The notes below the pieces were generated by a model. That model was not told where the DNA came from and searched no databases. It saw nothing but the letters and a program-made list of their open reading frames with translations. This document shows, in pieces, positions 27,570 to 38,316 of a stretch of DNA of 64,000 nucleotides. Origin of the DNA: JAEUMG01 sp963805405 (lineage in GTDB: Bacteria; Pseudomonadota; Alphaproteobacteria; Rhizobiales; Aestuariivirgaceae); assembly GCA_963805405.1 (NCBI GenBank), contig CAWDUC010000020.1, positions 1 through 64,000 on the forward strand. The letters run 5' to 3'. Position 1 is the first letter of the stretch. Each line of letters begins with the position of its first letter. The translations under genes were made by a program, and so were the position numbers.

Positions 27570-30500
27570 ATGAAATTGTGGAAGTCCCCGATTCTGTATA
27601 TCGGCGTGCTTTTGGTCGTCGCCGTCGTGGCGGCCTTGGCAGCGCCATACGTCGTCGATTGGGGTCGCTATCGGGCAACGATCGAGGCTTATGGGTCGGA
27701 TCTTGCCGGCCGGAAGGTTGTTGTTGCGGGACCTATTTCCGCCAGGGTGTTCCCGTGGCCGCGGCTAACACTCCAGGATGTCCGCGTCGCTAATGTCGCG
27801 GGGGGCTCGGCTAAGGAATTTCTGAGTGCCGAGCGGGTCGACATCCGGATGTCGCTCTCGGGATTTCTCAGTGGAAGCATTCTCGTCGAGGGCATCGAGG
27901 TCACTAAACCGCGAATAGCGATCGAGCGCATGGTTTCCGGCACCGGAAACTGGCGGGTCGTTTCGTCGCCCAATCTGCTCAAGTCGGGCCTGCTTTCACA
28001 CATCAAGCTCGACCACATCACCGTTCGAAACGGGACAATCAATCTTGTCGATGCTCGCCGCGGCGGCATGGCGGAAGTCGACAATATCGAACTCATCCTC
28101 TCGTCGCCGGCCTTGGGCGGGCCATGGCGCGTGCGTGGGACGGGCAACTACAAAGACCAGCCGATCGAACTCAGCATCGACACAGGGTCATATCGACCGG
28201 ACGCGCCGTTCAAATTCGGATTTCGCGTGGCCCCGGCAGATGGTTCGGGCCTCGCCTTCAGCTTCGATGGCGAGAATGATGGTTCACGGGTGTCCGGGCA
28301 GCTCAAGGTCGAGCCGGCGCCGCAAGTCGGCGGCAAGACCGATGCGGAAGGAGACCTCCGACCGCTGGTGCTGCGCGCGCAGGCGTTGTCGGATTTCGAT
28401 ACGCTCGAACTGAAGAAAATCGAGATCGCGCCGCGCGATGGCGAGCCCGGTGCCAACATGGTCACCGGGGAGGCGATGGTCCGGCTCGGGGAAGTGATCG
28501 GCATAGACGCGCAGTTTGCCGCGTCGCGTTTCGACCTCGATACGATCGCCGGGGCAAAGGCGCGGACGCTGTTGAGGGAAGGGCGCTCGCTGTCGCTGCT
28601 TGAATCGATCGTCGAGGGCATGCCGGAAAACCTCGAGGCCCGGACGGAGCTCAAGATCCGTTCTCTCGTCGCCGGGGGCGAGACTCTGGAAAATGTCAGA
28701 CTGGACGTGGCTGTCCTTGATGGCGCGCTGCGCATTCATGAATTGTCGGCGACCATGCCCGGTCAGTCGGAAGGGCTCTTTGACGGTATCTTCCTCGTCA
28801 CTGACAGCGGTCCGCAATTGGCCGGCGATGTAGCGCTGGCTTCGCAAAATCTGCGGGAATTCGCGCGATGGGCCTGGCCCGAGGGGTCGGACTGGATTGC
28901 CGCCAATTGGACGGGCAGCCGAGGCCGCTTGAAACTCCAGACCCGCATCGACCTCCTCAATGACCGGTACCGAGCGACGGAAACATCCTTCGAAATCGAC
29001 GACACGCATCATACCGGCTCCCTGACCGTCACCGGGGGCGCCGAGCCCCGGACCGACATTATACTCAATTCAGATGTTCTCGATCTCGACAGCTTCATCT
29101 CCGGCGGCCTGCTGGGCGGTACCAGTACGGCGCTGATCCGGAGTTTCGCCGAGCCGGTGACGGCAGCGAAGTCCGCCGGGTGGCCGCGGGTGTCCCTTGC
29201 CCTTACCGCCGACAAGCTCAAGTTGAACGGGACCGAAGCCAATGACGCGCGTGTCGAGGTCGACTCCTCGGCCCAGAGCCTGGATATCCGGCATGTGGAA
29301 TTTGGCCGCGTTGGCGATGCCAAGCTTGATATTTCGGGTGTTCTGAATGCAACCGCCAACGGTCCTACCGGCCGCGTGACCACGCAGATGACCGCGCATG
29401 ACCCTCGCGGAATGGTGCGGTTGTTGGGTATCGTCGCGCCAGATAGCGATCCGCCGTGGCTCTCTGCGCTCGGCGAAACCAATGTCACGATCCTGAGCGA
29501 GTTGAAGCCGGACCCGGCCGGTTCTCAATTTGTGATCGACGTGCAAGGCAAGTCGGGAAGCTATGGAATATCGGGCTCGGCTGCACTGGCGCTGACGCCA
29601 GAAGGTGCAAGCAAGGTCAGCGGCTCGCTTGATGTTGCGACCGAAACCAGTTCGTCCCTCGCGCGCCTGGGTGGATTAAAGCCGGTTGCGGCAGTCGAAT
29701 CGCCCGGGCGCCTTATCGTCAATGCCAGCGGCGACTTGAAAGCCGGCGTCGACATCGACGCCCAGGCCGAGCTTTTCAATGCAAAATTCGGCTATCGCGG
29801 AAAGCTGACCGAGGTCGATGGAGGTTTCGTAACCGAGGGCCGCGGCGGGTTCAATTCAGACCAACCAGCCGCACTCCTGAAGGCAGTCGGCTTGTCATGG
29901 CCAGTTGCGGGATTGCTTTCGGTCGAGGCCACCATTTCCTCGTCGCAGGACACGATAGGCCTGGCCGATATTCAGGCCGTGGCCGGCAAGGAACGCCTCA
30001 GTGGCAATCTCAACGTGAAGGGCCGCGTGGTGAAGGGCGAAATCACCGGCGGTGCCCTTGCACTGAGCGATCTTTTCGCCGCAACACTGTTGCCATGGAC
30101 AGGTGGACCGCCCGACCCCGAAGGCCCCTTTGCCCCGGGACTGCCGCTGGGGCTCACCGGCGAGGTCTGGCTCAAGCCGCATTCGCTCGCACTGGTCGGG
30201 GGCGCTGAGATCCCTGAATCGCAGATCGGCATCACGGCGACCGAATCGTCGCTCGAATTCGCCGTGTTTGGAACCGGCAACAATGGCGACAAAGTATCTT
30301 TGACGCTGCTGTCGAAACCCAATGGCGACGGCCGCTCGATTGAAGGCAAGCTTTCGCTGCCAGGCGATCTGGCCAAGCTCCTGCGCACGACCGATGGGAC
30401 CGCAGTCGCCAACGGATCAGTCTTCATCGACGCAAGTTTCCGCGGCCAAGGGCGGAGCCTCGCAAGTGCGCTAGCCGATCTTGACGGTGGCGGAACATAC

Positions 30501-31317
30501 GTACTTCGCGGCGTTAGCCTTGACCGCATCGATCCGGTTGCATTCGGGGCGTCCGCACGGATCGCTAAATCAGCGGATGATGTTCGGCTGTCGCTGCATC
30601 TCCTGACGACGGGCCGTGCCATGAGCCTGCCTGATGCTCAAGGGACGGTGACGGCAACCGACGGTCGAGTTGCGTTGCTCCCGATCATTTTCAGCGGCGA
30701 CGATGCCGAAATCCAGATCAAGCCGACCGCTGATCTGGCGTCGGCTTCGCTTGATATCGAAGCGATCCTGCGCCTCAAGGCGATCGCCGATCTTCCCGCG
30801 ATGCAGATCGTCTATAGCGGCTCGCCGGGCGAACTGGTCCGGACGGTTGATACGACCGAGCTTGAAATCATTCCTCGGAATCAAGGTGCTGCGCGAAGGC
30901 TTGAGCGAACTCGAAAGGCTGCAGAAGGAGCAGATAAAGGCCCTCGAGGAAGAGGAGCGCTTCCGGCGCGAGGACGAGGAGCGCTACCAGGACTATCTTT
31001 CGCAACGGCGCGAATTGCAGATGCGCCAGCGCGAATTGGACGTCCATCGCAAGCTGCGCATCGAAGAAGAAAAGCGCGCCAAGGAAGAGGCAAAGAAGAA
31101 GCGCGAGGAAGAAGCTAAGAAAAAGCGCGACGAGGCGCGCAAGGCCAAACAAGCTCCGACGACTGAGGTGAGTGCAAGTCAGCCCGCGCCGCTTGATCCT
31201 GTCGTGCTCGTGCCGGCCGATCCGACCTATGTGCCACAACCCGATCCCTGGCCGTTTGGCGGACTTATGCCGACCGATTCCGAACAAATGCGGCGGCTCA
31301 AGGATCGGCAGCGCTAG
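27570..31317 (+). CDS. AsmA family protein, frameshifted near its C-terminus
   Basis: Very large envelope protein of about 1,248 residues. One N-terminal membrane segment (LYIGVLLVVAVVAALAAPYVV) is followed by the AsmA start (VDWGRYRATIEAYGSDLAGR, KVVVAGPISARVFPWPRLTL) and then long beta-rich repeats typical of bridge-like lipid-transfer proteins. After about residue 1105 the protein turns into a highly charged Glu/Lys/Arg coiled coil and a Pro-rich end (DPVVLVPADPTYVPQPDP). One extra base near 30880 puts this tail in another frame; without it the reading ends at 31118. AsmA proteins influence outer-membrane lipid homeostasis. Confidence 0.88.
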
Positions 31318-31426
31318 AATTCGCGGGCGCGAATTAACCGAAGCCACGAAATGACAGGGTGAAGCCATTGCAGTGCGGCCGTTCTTCAGGCGGACTGGAT
31401 GCGTTTTTGGCTGAAGGGGGCGTCAA

Positions 31427-31849
31427 ATGAAATCGTTGCGCGTCGTAGCGTTTCTGCTCTTGGGGTTTTTCCTCATATCGGCACCAGCAAGCGCCGATTG
31501 GGAAAAGGCGGGGCCGATCTGGAATAATATGGATGCGCAGCGGAAATGCCCTCAGACCTGCAGCCCTGGCAAGTGGGACGGAAACTGGAAGACCACCGAG
31601 GCTACTAAAATGTCGGTGTGCAGTTGCTCGGGCGTGTCGAAAAGTTCGAAGTCCACACAGCAGACGCAGAGTCGCGTAACGCCGCAAAAACTTCCTGCCG
31701 GCAAGAAAACGAAAGGCGGGATAAAGTCAGGGGCGATCTGGACCGACATCATGGCCGCGGACCGGTGTCCGAAAATGTGCGGCGTGAGGCAATGGGACGG
31801 CCGCTGGAGTTATGTCGATATCAACAATTCAATTTGCTATTGCCGGTAG
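31427..31849 (+). CDS. Exported tandem MVL-type (mannan-binding lectin) repeat protein
   Basis: Intact 140-residue secreted protein. The signal peptide spans residues 1-23 (ending ASA). Two homologous domains lie at about 28-67 (AGPIWNNMDAQRKCPQTC ... WDGNWKTT ... MSVCSC) and 101-139 (SGAIWTDIMAADRCPKMC ... WDGRWSYV ... SICYC), joined by a Lys/Ser/Gln-rich linker. The pattern GPxW-N-x-DAQ ... W-x-G-x-W ... MSV matches the repeat of Microcystis viridis lectin, which binds high-mannose glycans. Each repeat adds a C-x3-C ... C-x-C set, eight cysteines in all, likely two disulfides per domain. The lectin assignment is by pattern recall and is moderately sure. Confidence 0.7.
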   Translation: MKSLRVVAFLLLGFFLISAPASADWEKAGPIWNNMDAQRKCPQTCSPGKWDGNWKTTEATKMSVCSCSGVSKSSKSTQQTQSRVTPQKLPAGKKTKGGIKSGAIWTDIMAADRCPKMCGVRQWDGRWSYVDINNSICYCR

Positions 31850-31854
31850 CGTGT

Positions 31855-32065
31855 TCAGCCGCGACTGACCTGATCGAGGACCCAGACTCGCAAGGCGCTC
31901 GACAGATTGCGATCGCCGCGTTGACGGTCGACCTCGGCTACTAATGCGGTGATCGACTTGCCGCGCTGCGCCGACAGTTTCTGCAGAACTTCCCAGAATT
32001 CCAGACTCAAGCGAGATGCTGGTGCGATGCCCTGCAATGGTGACCGATCGCTTAAGGTCAGTCAC
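31855..32065 (-). CDS. Ribbon-helix-helix domain protein (RHH_4 type), frameshifted
   Basis: About 69 residues. GTG 32065 begins VTDLKRSVTIAGHRTSISLE and, after one extra base near 32008, continues EFWEVLQKLSAQRGKSIT with the tail LSSALRVWVLDQVSRG. This is the alphaproteobacterial ribbon-helix-helix family found beside DUF4169 and fumC. The fold is that of small DNA-binding dimers, so a regulatory role is likely but the target is unknown. Its start lies one base after the DUF4169 stop, indicating translational coupling. Confidence 0.8.
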
Positions 32066-32066
32066 G

Positions 32067-32244
32067 TCAGTCTTCGCGCTTGTGCCCGTCAAGGCGCTGC
32101 GTTTCCAAGTTCTTTTCTGCCTCTCGTAGCGCACGATCGGATTTGCTGCGCCCGAATTTCAATCGGTTCGAAATCGGCGAGGGCCTCGCGCTCGGCGCGA
32201 GCCTTGCGCTTCCTGACATTTTTGAGATTGACGATGTCGGTCAT
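32067..32244 (-). CDS. DUF4169 family protein, frameshifted
   Basis: About 58 residues, highly charged. ATG 32244 gives MTDIVNLKNVRKRKARAERE; after one extra base near 32180 the frame continues NRLKFGRSKSDRALREAEKN and ends DGHKRED, the family pattern. The ATG overlaps the fumC stop by one base (TGATG), and the ribbon-helix-helix gene follows one base after its stop, so the three genes form one tightly coupled unit. The function of DUF4169 is unknown. Confidence 0.8.
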
Positions 32245-33634
32245 CAGCGTGGACCGATCATTTCCTCGGGGCGCACGATGAGATCAAACTCCTCGGGCGT
32301 CACGTGACCGAGCCGCACGGCTTCCTCGCGCAAGGTCGTGCCGCGCTTGTGGGCGGTCTTGGCAATCTCCGCTGCCTTGTCATAGCCGATCTTTGGCGCC
32401 AGCGCGGTGACCAGCATGAGGGAACGGTCGAGCGCCGCCTTGATATTGTCCTCGCGCGCGACGATGCCGACGACGCAATTGTCGGTGAAGCTCATCGCCG
32501 CATCCGCCAGGAGACGCGCCGATTGGAGAAAATTGTAGGCCATGACCGGATTGTAGACGTTCAATTCGAAATGGCCCTGGCTGTTGGCAAAGGTGATCGC
32601 CGACTGATTGCCGAAGACCTGGACGCAGACCATCGTCAGGGCCTCGCACTGCGTCGGATTGACCTTGCCCGGCATGATGGAGGAGCCCGGCTCGTTTTCA
32701 GGCAATGACAATTCGCCAAGGCCCGAGCGCGGACCGGAGCCCAGAAGCCGGATGTCGTTCGCAATCTTGAAAAGGGACGTCGCGACCGTATTGATGGCGC
32801 CGTGGGTCATGACCATGGCGTCATGCGCGGCCAGTGCTTCGAACTTGTTGGGCGCGGAGGTGAAGGGGAGGCCGGTCAAGGCGGCGATGCGCTCAGCCAC
32901 CATCTCGGCAAAGCCCAAGGCGCGTTGAGACCGGTGCCGACGGCGGTGCCGCCCTGCGCCAGTTCCATCAGCAGCGGCAATGTCTGCTCGATGCGGAAGA
33001 TGCCGTTCTGCACCTGCTTGGCGTAGCCCGAGAATTCCTGGCCAAGCGTGATCGGCGTTGCATCCTGCGTGTGGGTGCGGCCGATCTTGATGATGCCGGC
33101 CCACAGCTTTGCCTTCTCGTCGAGCGCCTTATGGAGATGGCGCAGCGCCGGCAGCAGGTCGTTGCAGACCTGCTCGGCGCAGGCGATGTGCATGGCCGTC
33201 GGGTAGGTGTCATTCGACGACTGGCTCATGTTCACGTGATCGTTCGGATGCACCGGCGATTTCGAGCCTTGCAGGCCGCCGAGAATTTCGATGGCGCGGT
33301 TGGAGATCACCTCATTGGCGTTCATGTTCGACTGGGTGCCGGAGCCGGTCTGCCAGACGGTCAAGGGGAAGTGGTCGTCGAGCTTGCCGTCGATGACTTC
33401 CTGGGCGGCGGTGATGATTGCCGCGCCGATCGTGGGATCGAGCCGGCCGAGAGCGACATTTGTTTCGGCCGCGGCGCGCTTGACGATACCGAGCGCGCGG
33501 ACGATCGGTAAAGGCTGCTTCTCCCAGCCGATCTTGAAGTTCAAAAGGCTGCGCTGCGCCTGGGCGCCCCAATAGCGGTCGCCTGGCACGTCGATCGGTC
33601 CGAATGTGTCCGTCTCAATGCGCTTGTCTGCCAT
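32244..33634 (-). CDS. fumC: Class II fumarate hydratase, frameshifted
   Basis: Iron-independent fumarase of the TCA cycle (fumarate + water to L-malate), a homotetramer. The expected 463 residues match the family. The N-terminus has DKRIETDTFGPIDVP and RYWGAQAQRSL; TGSGTQSNMNANEVI and NMSQSSNDTYPTAMHI are substrate-site regions, and GSSIMPGKVNPTQ is the signature loop. One missing base near 32925 (after GTGLNAP) splits it; GFAEMVAERIAALTG follows in the next frame. As the only fumarase seen here, a real null is unlikely. Confidence 0.92.
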
Positions 33635-33694
33635 GGTCCTGTCCGCCTGATTTTGGCCGGCTGATTATCACAGGCGCATCCGGCCTGCCAGCCA

Positions 33695-34893
33695 TCAGCG
33701 CGGATGGAGGCGTGCCAGATAGGCCATGGCAATGAGCGGATAGGATGCCGAAGACGAGACAGACGCCAAGCGACCATTGCGGTCCAAGACCGGCCAGCAC
33801 GAACACAAACAGCGTGGGGGCGATGGCGTTAAGGATAAGCTGCGGCGTCACGATCGTGCCGATCACCAGTCCATAGTCTTGCCGGCCGAAAAGCGAGAGT
33901 GGCACGGCGCCCTTGGCTATGGTCATCAAGCCGTTCGACATCCCGTAGAGGACCGCGAAGAGCAGGCCCGCCGCGAGCGCGAAGCCGCCGCCGATGAAGA
34001 CGATAAGCGCCAGGGGCAGGAGCCCAACGGCGATCAATGCCCAATTGCATGACGCCAATGCGGTGGCCAAGAAGAATATCGCCGATACGGCTGACGACCT
34101 GGCATGGGCCAACCAATGTTGCGAGCATCACGGCGATGGCCGGCGCAAAGCCCAGGCCCTGGAAGAGCGGAACGATGTGGGCGGAGATGGCCGAGAACAC
34201 CAGGCCGTTCAGTGCCACGACCGCGGCGAAGGCCCCCATGGCATGGACGCGCTCGGCGCCCAGCAAGGGATGCTTCTCAGTCACGAGGTCGCCCGCCATC
34301 GGCGTGTGGCGCTCCGGCTTGGGTCGTCCCCGCAAGACCAGAAGGTGCAGGGGTAAGCAGATTGCGAGGTGCAGGCCTGCATAGACCAAGAACGTGCCGC
34401 GCCAGCCGATCGCTAGTGCAAGATAGTGACTGACCGGCCAGAAGACGGTGGATGCCAGCCCACCGAACAGAGAAAGGTAGGAAATGGCGCGCCTTGCCCT
34501 GAGGCCGGCGATCTGGGCAAGCGATGGAAAGGCGGCATCATAGAGGATGAAGCGCATCGCCACTCCGAGCACGAGCCAGCCCGCGACATAAATCCACTGC
34601 GAGGTCGCCAGCCCCAATATCGCGCAACCAAACGCTGCGAGGAGAGAGCCGGCGGACATCATCCGGCGTCCGCCTTGAGTATCGATCGACCGGCCGGCAC
34701 TGCGCGATATGGCGCCACTCACCAGCAACGCGCCAGAGAAGGCGCCGAAGATCAGCGTCGGTGGCCAGCCACGATCAATCGCAATATCGGGCGACAGGGC
34801 GCCCAGAGCGTAAAATGTGGTCCCCCAGCCGATGATCTGGGTGACACCCAGTGCCGTGACGACGAACCATAAGGGCTCTTGTTTAGAGTTCAT
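33695..34893 (-). CDS. MFS transporter, frameshifted
   Basis: About 400-residue major facilitator with roughly 12 membrane segments. It opens LWFVVTALGVTQIIGWGTTFY, a start typical of a family of uncharacterised 12-segment MFS proteins. One base is shifted near 34075 and another near 33730, so the last segments and the end (LIAMAYLARLHPR, TGA 33695-33697) are in other frames. ATG 34893 overlaps the last 11 bases of the upstream PHP gene, so the two are cotranscribed. Substrate unknown. Confidence 0.82.
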
Positions 34894-35813
34894 CCCGCCA
34901 GATCGGATTGGTCCAGGCACGCTTGCCGGAGTGGTCTATCGCCGCCACGCGCAACCACGCGCTTGGTTTCTTCAGAAGCCAGCCCTTGTCGAGCTTCGTC
35001 AGGTCGAGGGTCGCGCTGGTGATCGCCCTGCCGCTGCGCCCGACGGTTCGTGAATTTCCGCATAGCACGACGATGGTATCCACGGGGGAGCAGGCGACAG
35101 TCAGTTCGTTGCCGCTGATCGACAGTTCATGAATCTGCGGTCCCTGGCTCGAATAATACTGGCCTGCCTTCAAGGCCTCGAGCAACGCTTCCGGATCGAG
35201 GCTTTCCGACTCTGACGTTCACCCAGCCGCCGAAGTGATCCGGCGTCCAGAAATGCGCATCGTCGGTGGCGAATGCGGTGAGCCGGCGGTTCTCATTAAG
35301 AAGCTGGTCCAGCAGATACCAACCATCGCCGCGATCATTCTCGACCGCGCAGCCATGATTGTAGATCTCGACAGCATGCGCGCTGGCGATGGCGCGTCCG
35401 TCTTCGATCGTGAGCTGCGACCAGGCGGGATGCGCAATGCCGACAAAAGCTCCGGCAGCGGCAGCGCGTGCGGCGATCTCGGGGCCGGTTTCCTCGGGCG
35501 CCGCGGGCTCGAAATCAAGCGGCAGCCCGGCCGCGACGATGTGCCAGAGTTCGCCGACTTGCGTCACTGGCGCGTGGAGTTCCGAGCCGAGTATCGTCGT
35601 GAAGCGGTTGGAACGCATGGCGCGCGTGTCGGCGATCGGCCAATTGTAATTGCCGATGAAATGATCCGACAGCATCATGAAGTCGTAGCCGGCATTCTTG
35701 TAGGCTTCGACGACTTTCTCCGGCGCAAGTGCGCCGTCGGAAAGCGTCGAGTGGGTGTGGAGATTGCCACGCCAGAAGCGGCCTGGAAGGGAAAAGGGCG
35801 AGAGGTCGGTCAT
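34883..35813 (-). CDS. PHP-domain metal-dependent phosphohydrolase, frameshifted
   Basis: About 310 residues. RGNLHTHSTLSDG provides the first metal ligands of the PHP domain, and MMLSDHF, LGSELHA, AFVGIAHPAWS and the late ATDDAHFW supply others. One extra base near 35210 separates the catalytic domain from the C-terminal beta-rich part (YYSSQGPQIHELSISGNELTV), a layout seen in CehA/McbA-type PHP proteins. The MFS transporter gene overlaps its 3' end. Substrate not predictable. Confidence 0.82.
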
Positions 35814-35854
35814 ATCGGGAGCCTCAGCGGGAATGGAGCGCTTGAGCTTGTGGC

Positions 35855-36208
35855 CTAGACTTGGCCCTCAGTCAGGAGTGACACATGATCGCGGGGCACC
35901 CAACCGCGTGACCCGTCAGCGGCGGTGGCGAGGTAGAACCCACTCTCTTCTGCCTCGATCGCGAGCCTTTCGCCGGCTTCAATGGTGAGTTCGATCGCAT
36001 CGTAGTCGCGCGTCAAACGCCAATTGCAACCAGAGCCCGCAAGATAGGCCCGCGGTACCCACCCGGCGCGTGTATCCTCGGCTGTACACCAGACCCAGCC
36101 CGGGACCTCGGAGTACTTCTCGAAATCCGGCACGACCGCCGTCCCCGCACTAACCGATATCGGATTTTGATACGGGCGTCGGTAGGGCTTGGTGACGATT
36201 GCCTGCAT
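35855..36208 (-). CDS. Protein with two variant SH3 domains
   Basis: Intact 117-residue cytoplasmic protein with two SH3-like units, ending in GWVPRAYL (about residue 50) and GWVPRDHV (about residue 104). Both have the expected acidic RT-loop and a tryptophan before the P-R ending. No signal peptide is present, unlike bacterial cell-wall SH3 proteins. Start ATG 36208 has a GAGG ribosome site. Function unknown; likely a small binding adaptor. Confidence 0.8.
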   Translation of the reverse strand: MQAIVTKPYRRPYQNPISVSAGTAVVPDFEKYSEVPGWVWCTAEDTRAGWVPRAYLAGSGCNWRLTRDYDAIELTIEAGERLAIEAEESGFYLATAADGSRGWVPRDHVSLLTEGQV

Positions 36209-36334
36209 CTGACCTCATGCCAGCCGATAGTTCCTTTTAACACTCCAATGCCCGAGCGGGGATAGGGTTCGGCGCGCGTCTGCCATGCCGCAGAATACAG
36301 TCTCTGCCCGAGCGTCAGCCCCTGCGGGCGATTC

Positions 36335-38242
36335 CTAGACCGATAACTGCATTCCGAGTTCTACAACGCGGTCAGGCGGAATCCGGAAGAACTCGATGGC
36401 GCGCGCCGATTGATTGGCGAGCATGATGAAAAGCCGTTGCTGCCAGAAGGGAAGCGACGAGCGCGGCGACATGCGCAAGCGCGCGGCGTCCGAGGAAGTA
36501 TGACGCCTGTCGCGGATCAATGGACAAACCGAATGGTTCGCAGGCGCGCAATGCAGCCGGCACATCCGGCTGTTCCATGTAGCCAAAATGCGCTTCCACC
36601 AGCCACGCGCCCAAGGGCAAGCGCTTGACCGTCACCCGTTCTGATCGCGGCACGCGCGGCTCGTCGCTGGTATCGACCGTGATGAACACAAGGATGTCAT
36701 GCAAGACGCGATTGTGCTTGAGGTTGTGCATAAGCGCGCTTGGCGCATAGATCGGGTCGGTTTGCAGGAACACCGCGGCTCCCGCCACTCGCGTCGGCTG
36801 GCGCCGTTCGAGCGACTGCAGTAGTCCCACTAACTCGACGGAGTCCCGCTGAGCTTTGTCGCAAGGGCGGCTCGTCCTTTCATCCAGGTGAGCATTATCA
36901 TGATGATCGCCCCGCCAATAAGGATTGGCATGTAGCCGCCGTGGCTGATCTTCAGCGCGTTGGCGGCGAAGAAGGTCGCTTCGATCGCAAAGATAGCAGC
37001 GAGAGCAGGCAGCACTAGCGCTGGCGGCAGATTGCGCGATTTCCAGAAGAAGATGGCGGCAAGCAAGGTGTCGATCAGCATCGAGGTGTTGACGGCGATG
37101 CCGTAGGCAGCGGCCAGATTGGTCGAAGACTTGAACACCAGAACAAGCAGTATGACGCCCACCAGCAGGATCCAGTTGATCTGGCCGATGTAGATCTGGC
37201 CGGACTCGCTCTCGCTCGTATGGGTGATGTTCATGCGGGGGAGCAGACCGAGGGATATGGCCTGCTGTGCGATCGAGAATGCGCCGGTTATGACCGCCTG
37301 GCTTGCAATGACCGTGACGACCGTCGCCAGCACGACCAGCGGGATCAGAGCCCAGGAGGGAGCCATCAGGAAGAACGGGTTGGTGATGGCTTCGGGATTG
37401 GCGTGCAGGAAAGCACCTTGCCCCAGATAGTTCAGAACCAGTCCGGGAAATACCACGCAAATCCAGGCAAGGCGGATCGGCTTTTTGCCGAAATGTCCGA
37501 GGTCGGCATAGAGCGCCTCTCCGCCCGTGATGGCGAGGAAGACGCCGCCGAGCACGAGCAGCGACAGGCCCGGCTGATGAACCAGGACACGCGCGCCGAA
37601 AATCGGATTGAAGGCCTGGAGGATCGCCGGGTCATCACCGACATGCATCAGCCCCAAAATTCCGAGAACCAAAAACCACACCAGGGTCACGGGTGCAAAG
37701 AACGAGGCAACGCCAGCAGTGCCGTGATACTGCACGAGAAAGAGAAAGAGCAGGACGGCAATCGTCAATGGAACAACGTAAGGCTCGAAACTGCTGTTGA
37801 TGACGGTCAAGCCTTCGACGGCCGAAAGCACTGAAATGGCCGGCGTGATCATCGCGTCGCCAAAGAAGAACGCTGCCCCGATCAGTCCCAGGAAAAGTAC
37901 GAGGCCGCCCTTTCGCTTGGTGACCGTCTCAACAAGAACGACAAGTGAAAGAATGCCGCCTTCGCCGCGGTTGTCGGCACGCATCAGCAAGAACACGTAT
38001 TTGAACGTGACGATGATGATCAACGCCCAGATGAAGAGCGATGACACACCGATGACATTCTGGCGAAACGCGTCTGGACTTCCGCCGGTGACGTGGTGAA
38101 GCGCTTCGCGCATCGCGTAGAGGGGGCTCGTGCCGATGTCGCCGAAGACGACGCCAAGCGATGCGAACGCCAGCTTCAGGACGTTCTGGCTGCGCTCCGG
38201 CGTTTCCGCGATCGCGGCGTTATCTGCTTTCAGCTGTGCCAT
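36335..38242 (-). CDS. kup: Low-affinity potassium transporter Kup, frameshifted
   Basis: Proton-coupled K+ uptake protein of about 635 residues, the family length. Intact region to residue 470 includes the hallmark GVVFGDIGTSPLYAMREA, GALALYADLGHFG-like GGEALYADLGHFG and LNYLGQGA with about 12 membrane segments. The cytoplasmic C-terminal part (FLQTDPIYAPSALMHNLKHN, VKRLPLGAWLVEAHFGYME) is in another frame after a shift near 36855, and the end (FFRIPPDRVVELGMQLSV) in a third after about 36470. The shifts cancel in total length, as expected of sequencing errors. Confidence 0.9.
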
Positions 38243-38316
38243 AACTCGCCCGATAAATCGTAGCTCCGAAATTAGGTTCGAGGCTCAACCGTTCGGATCC
38301 ATTTGCTCCATCCCGA

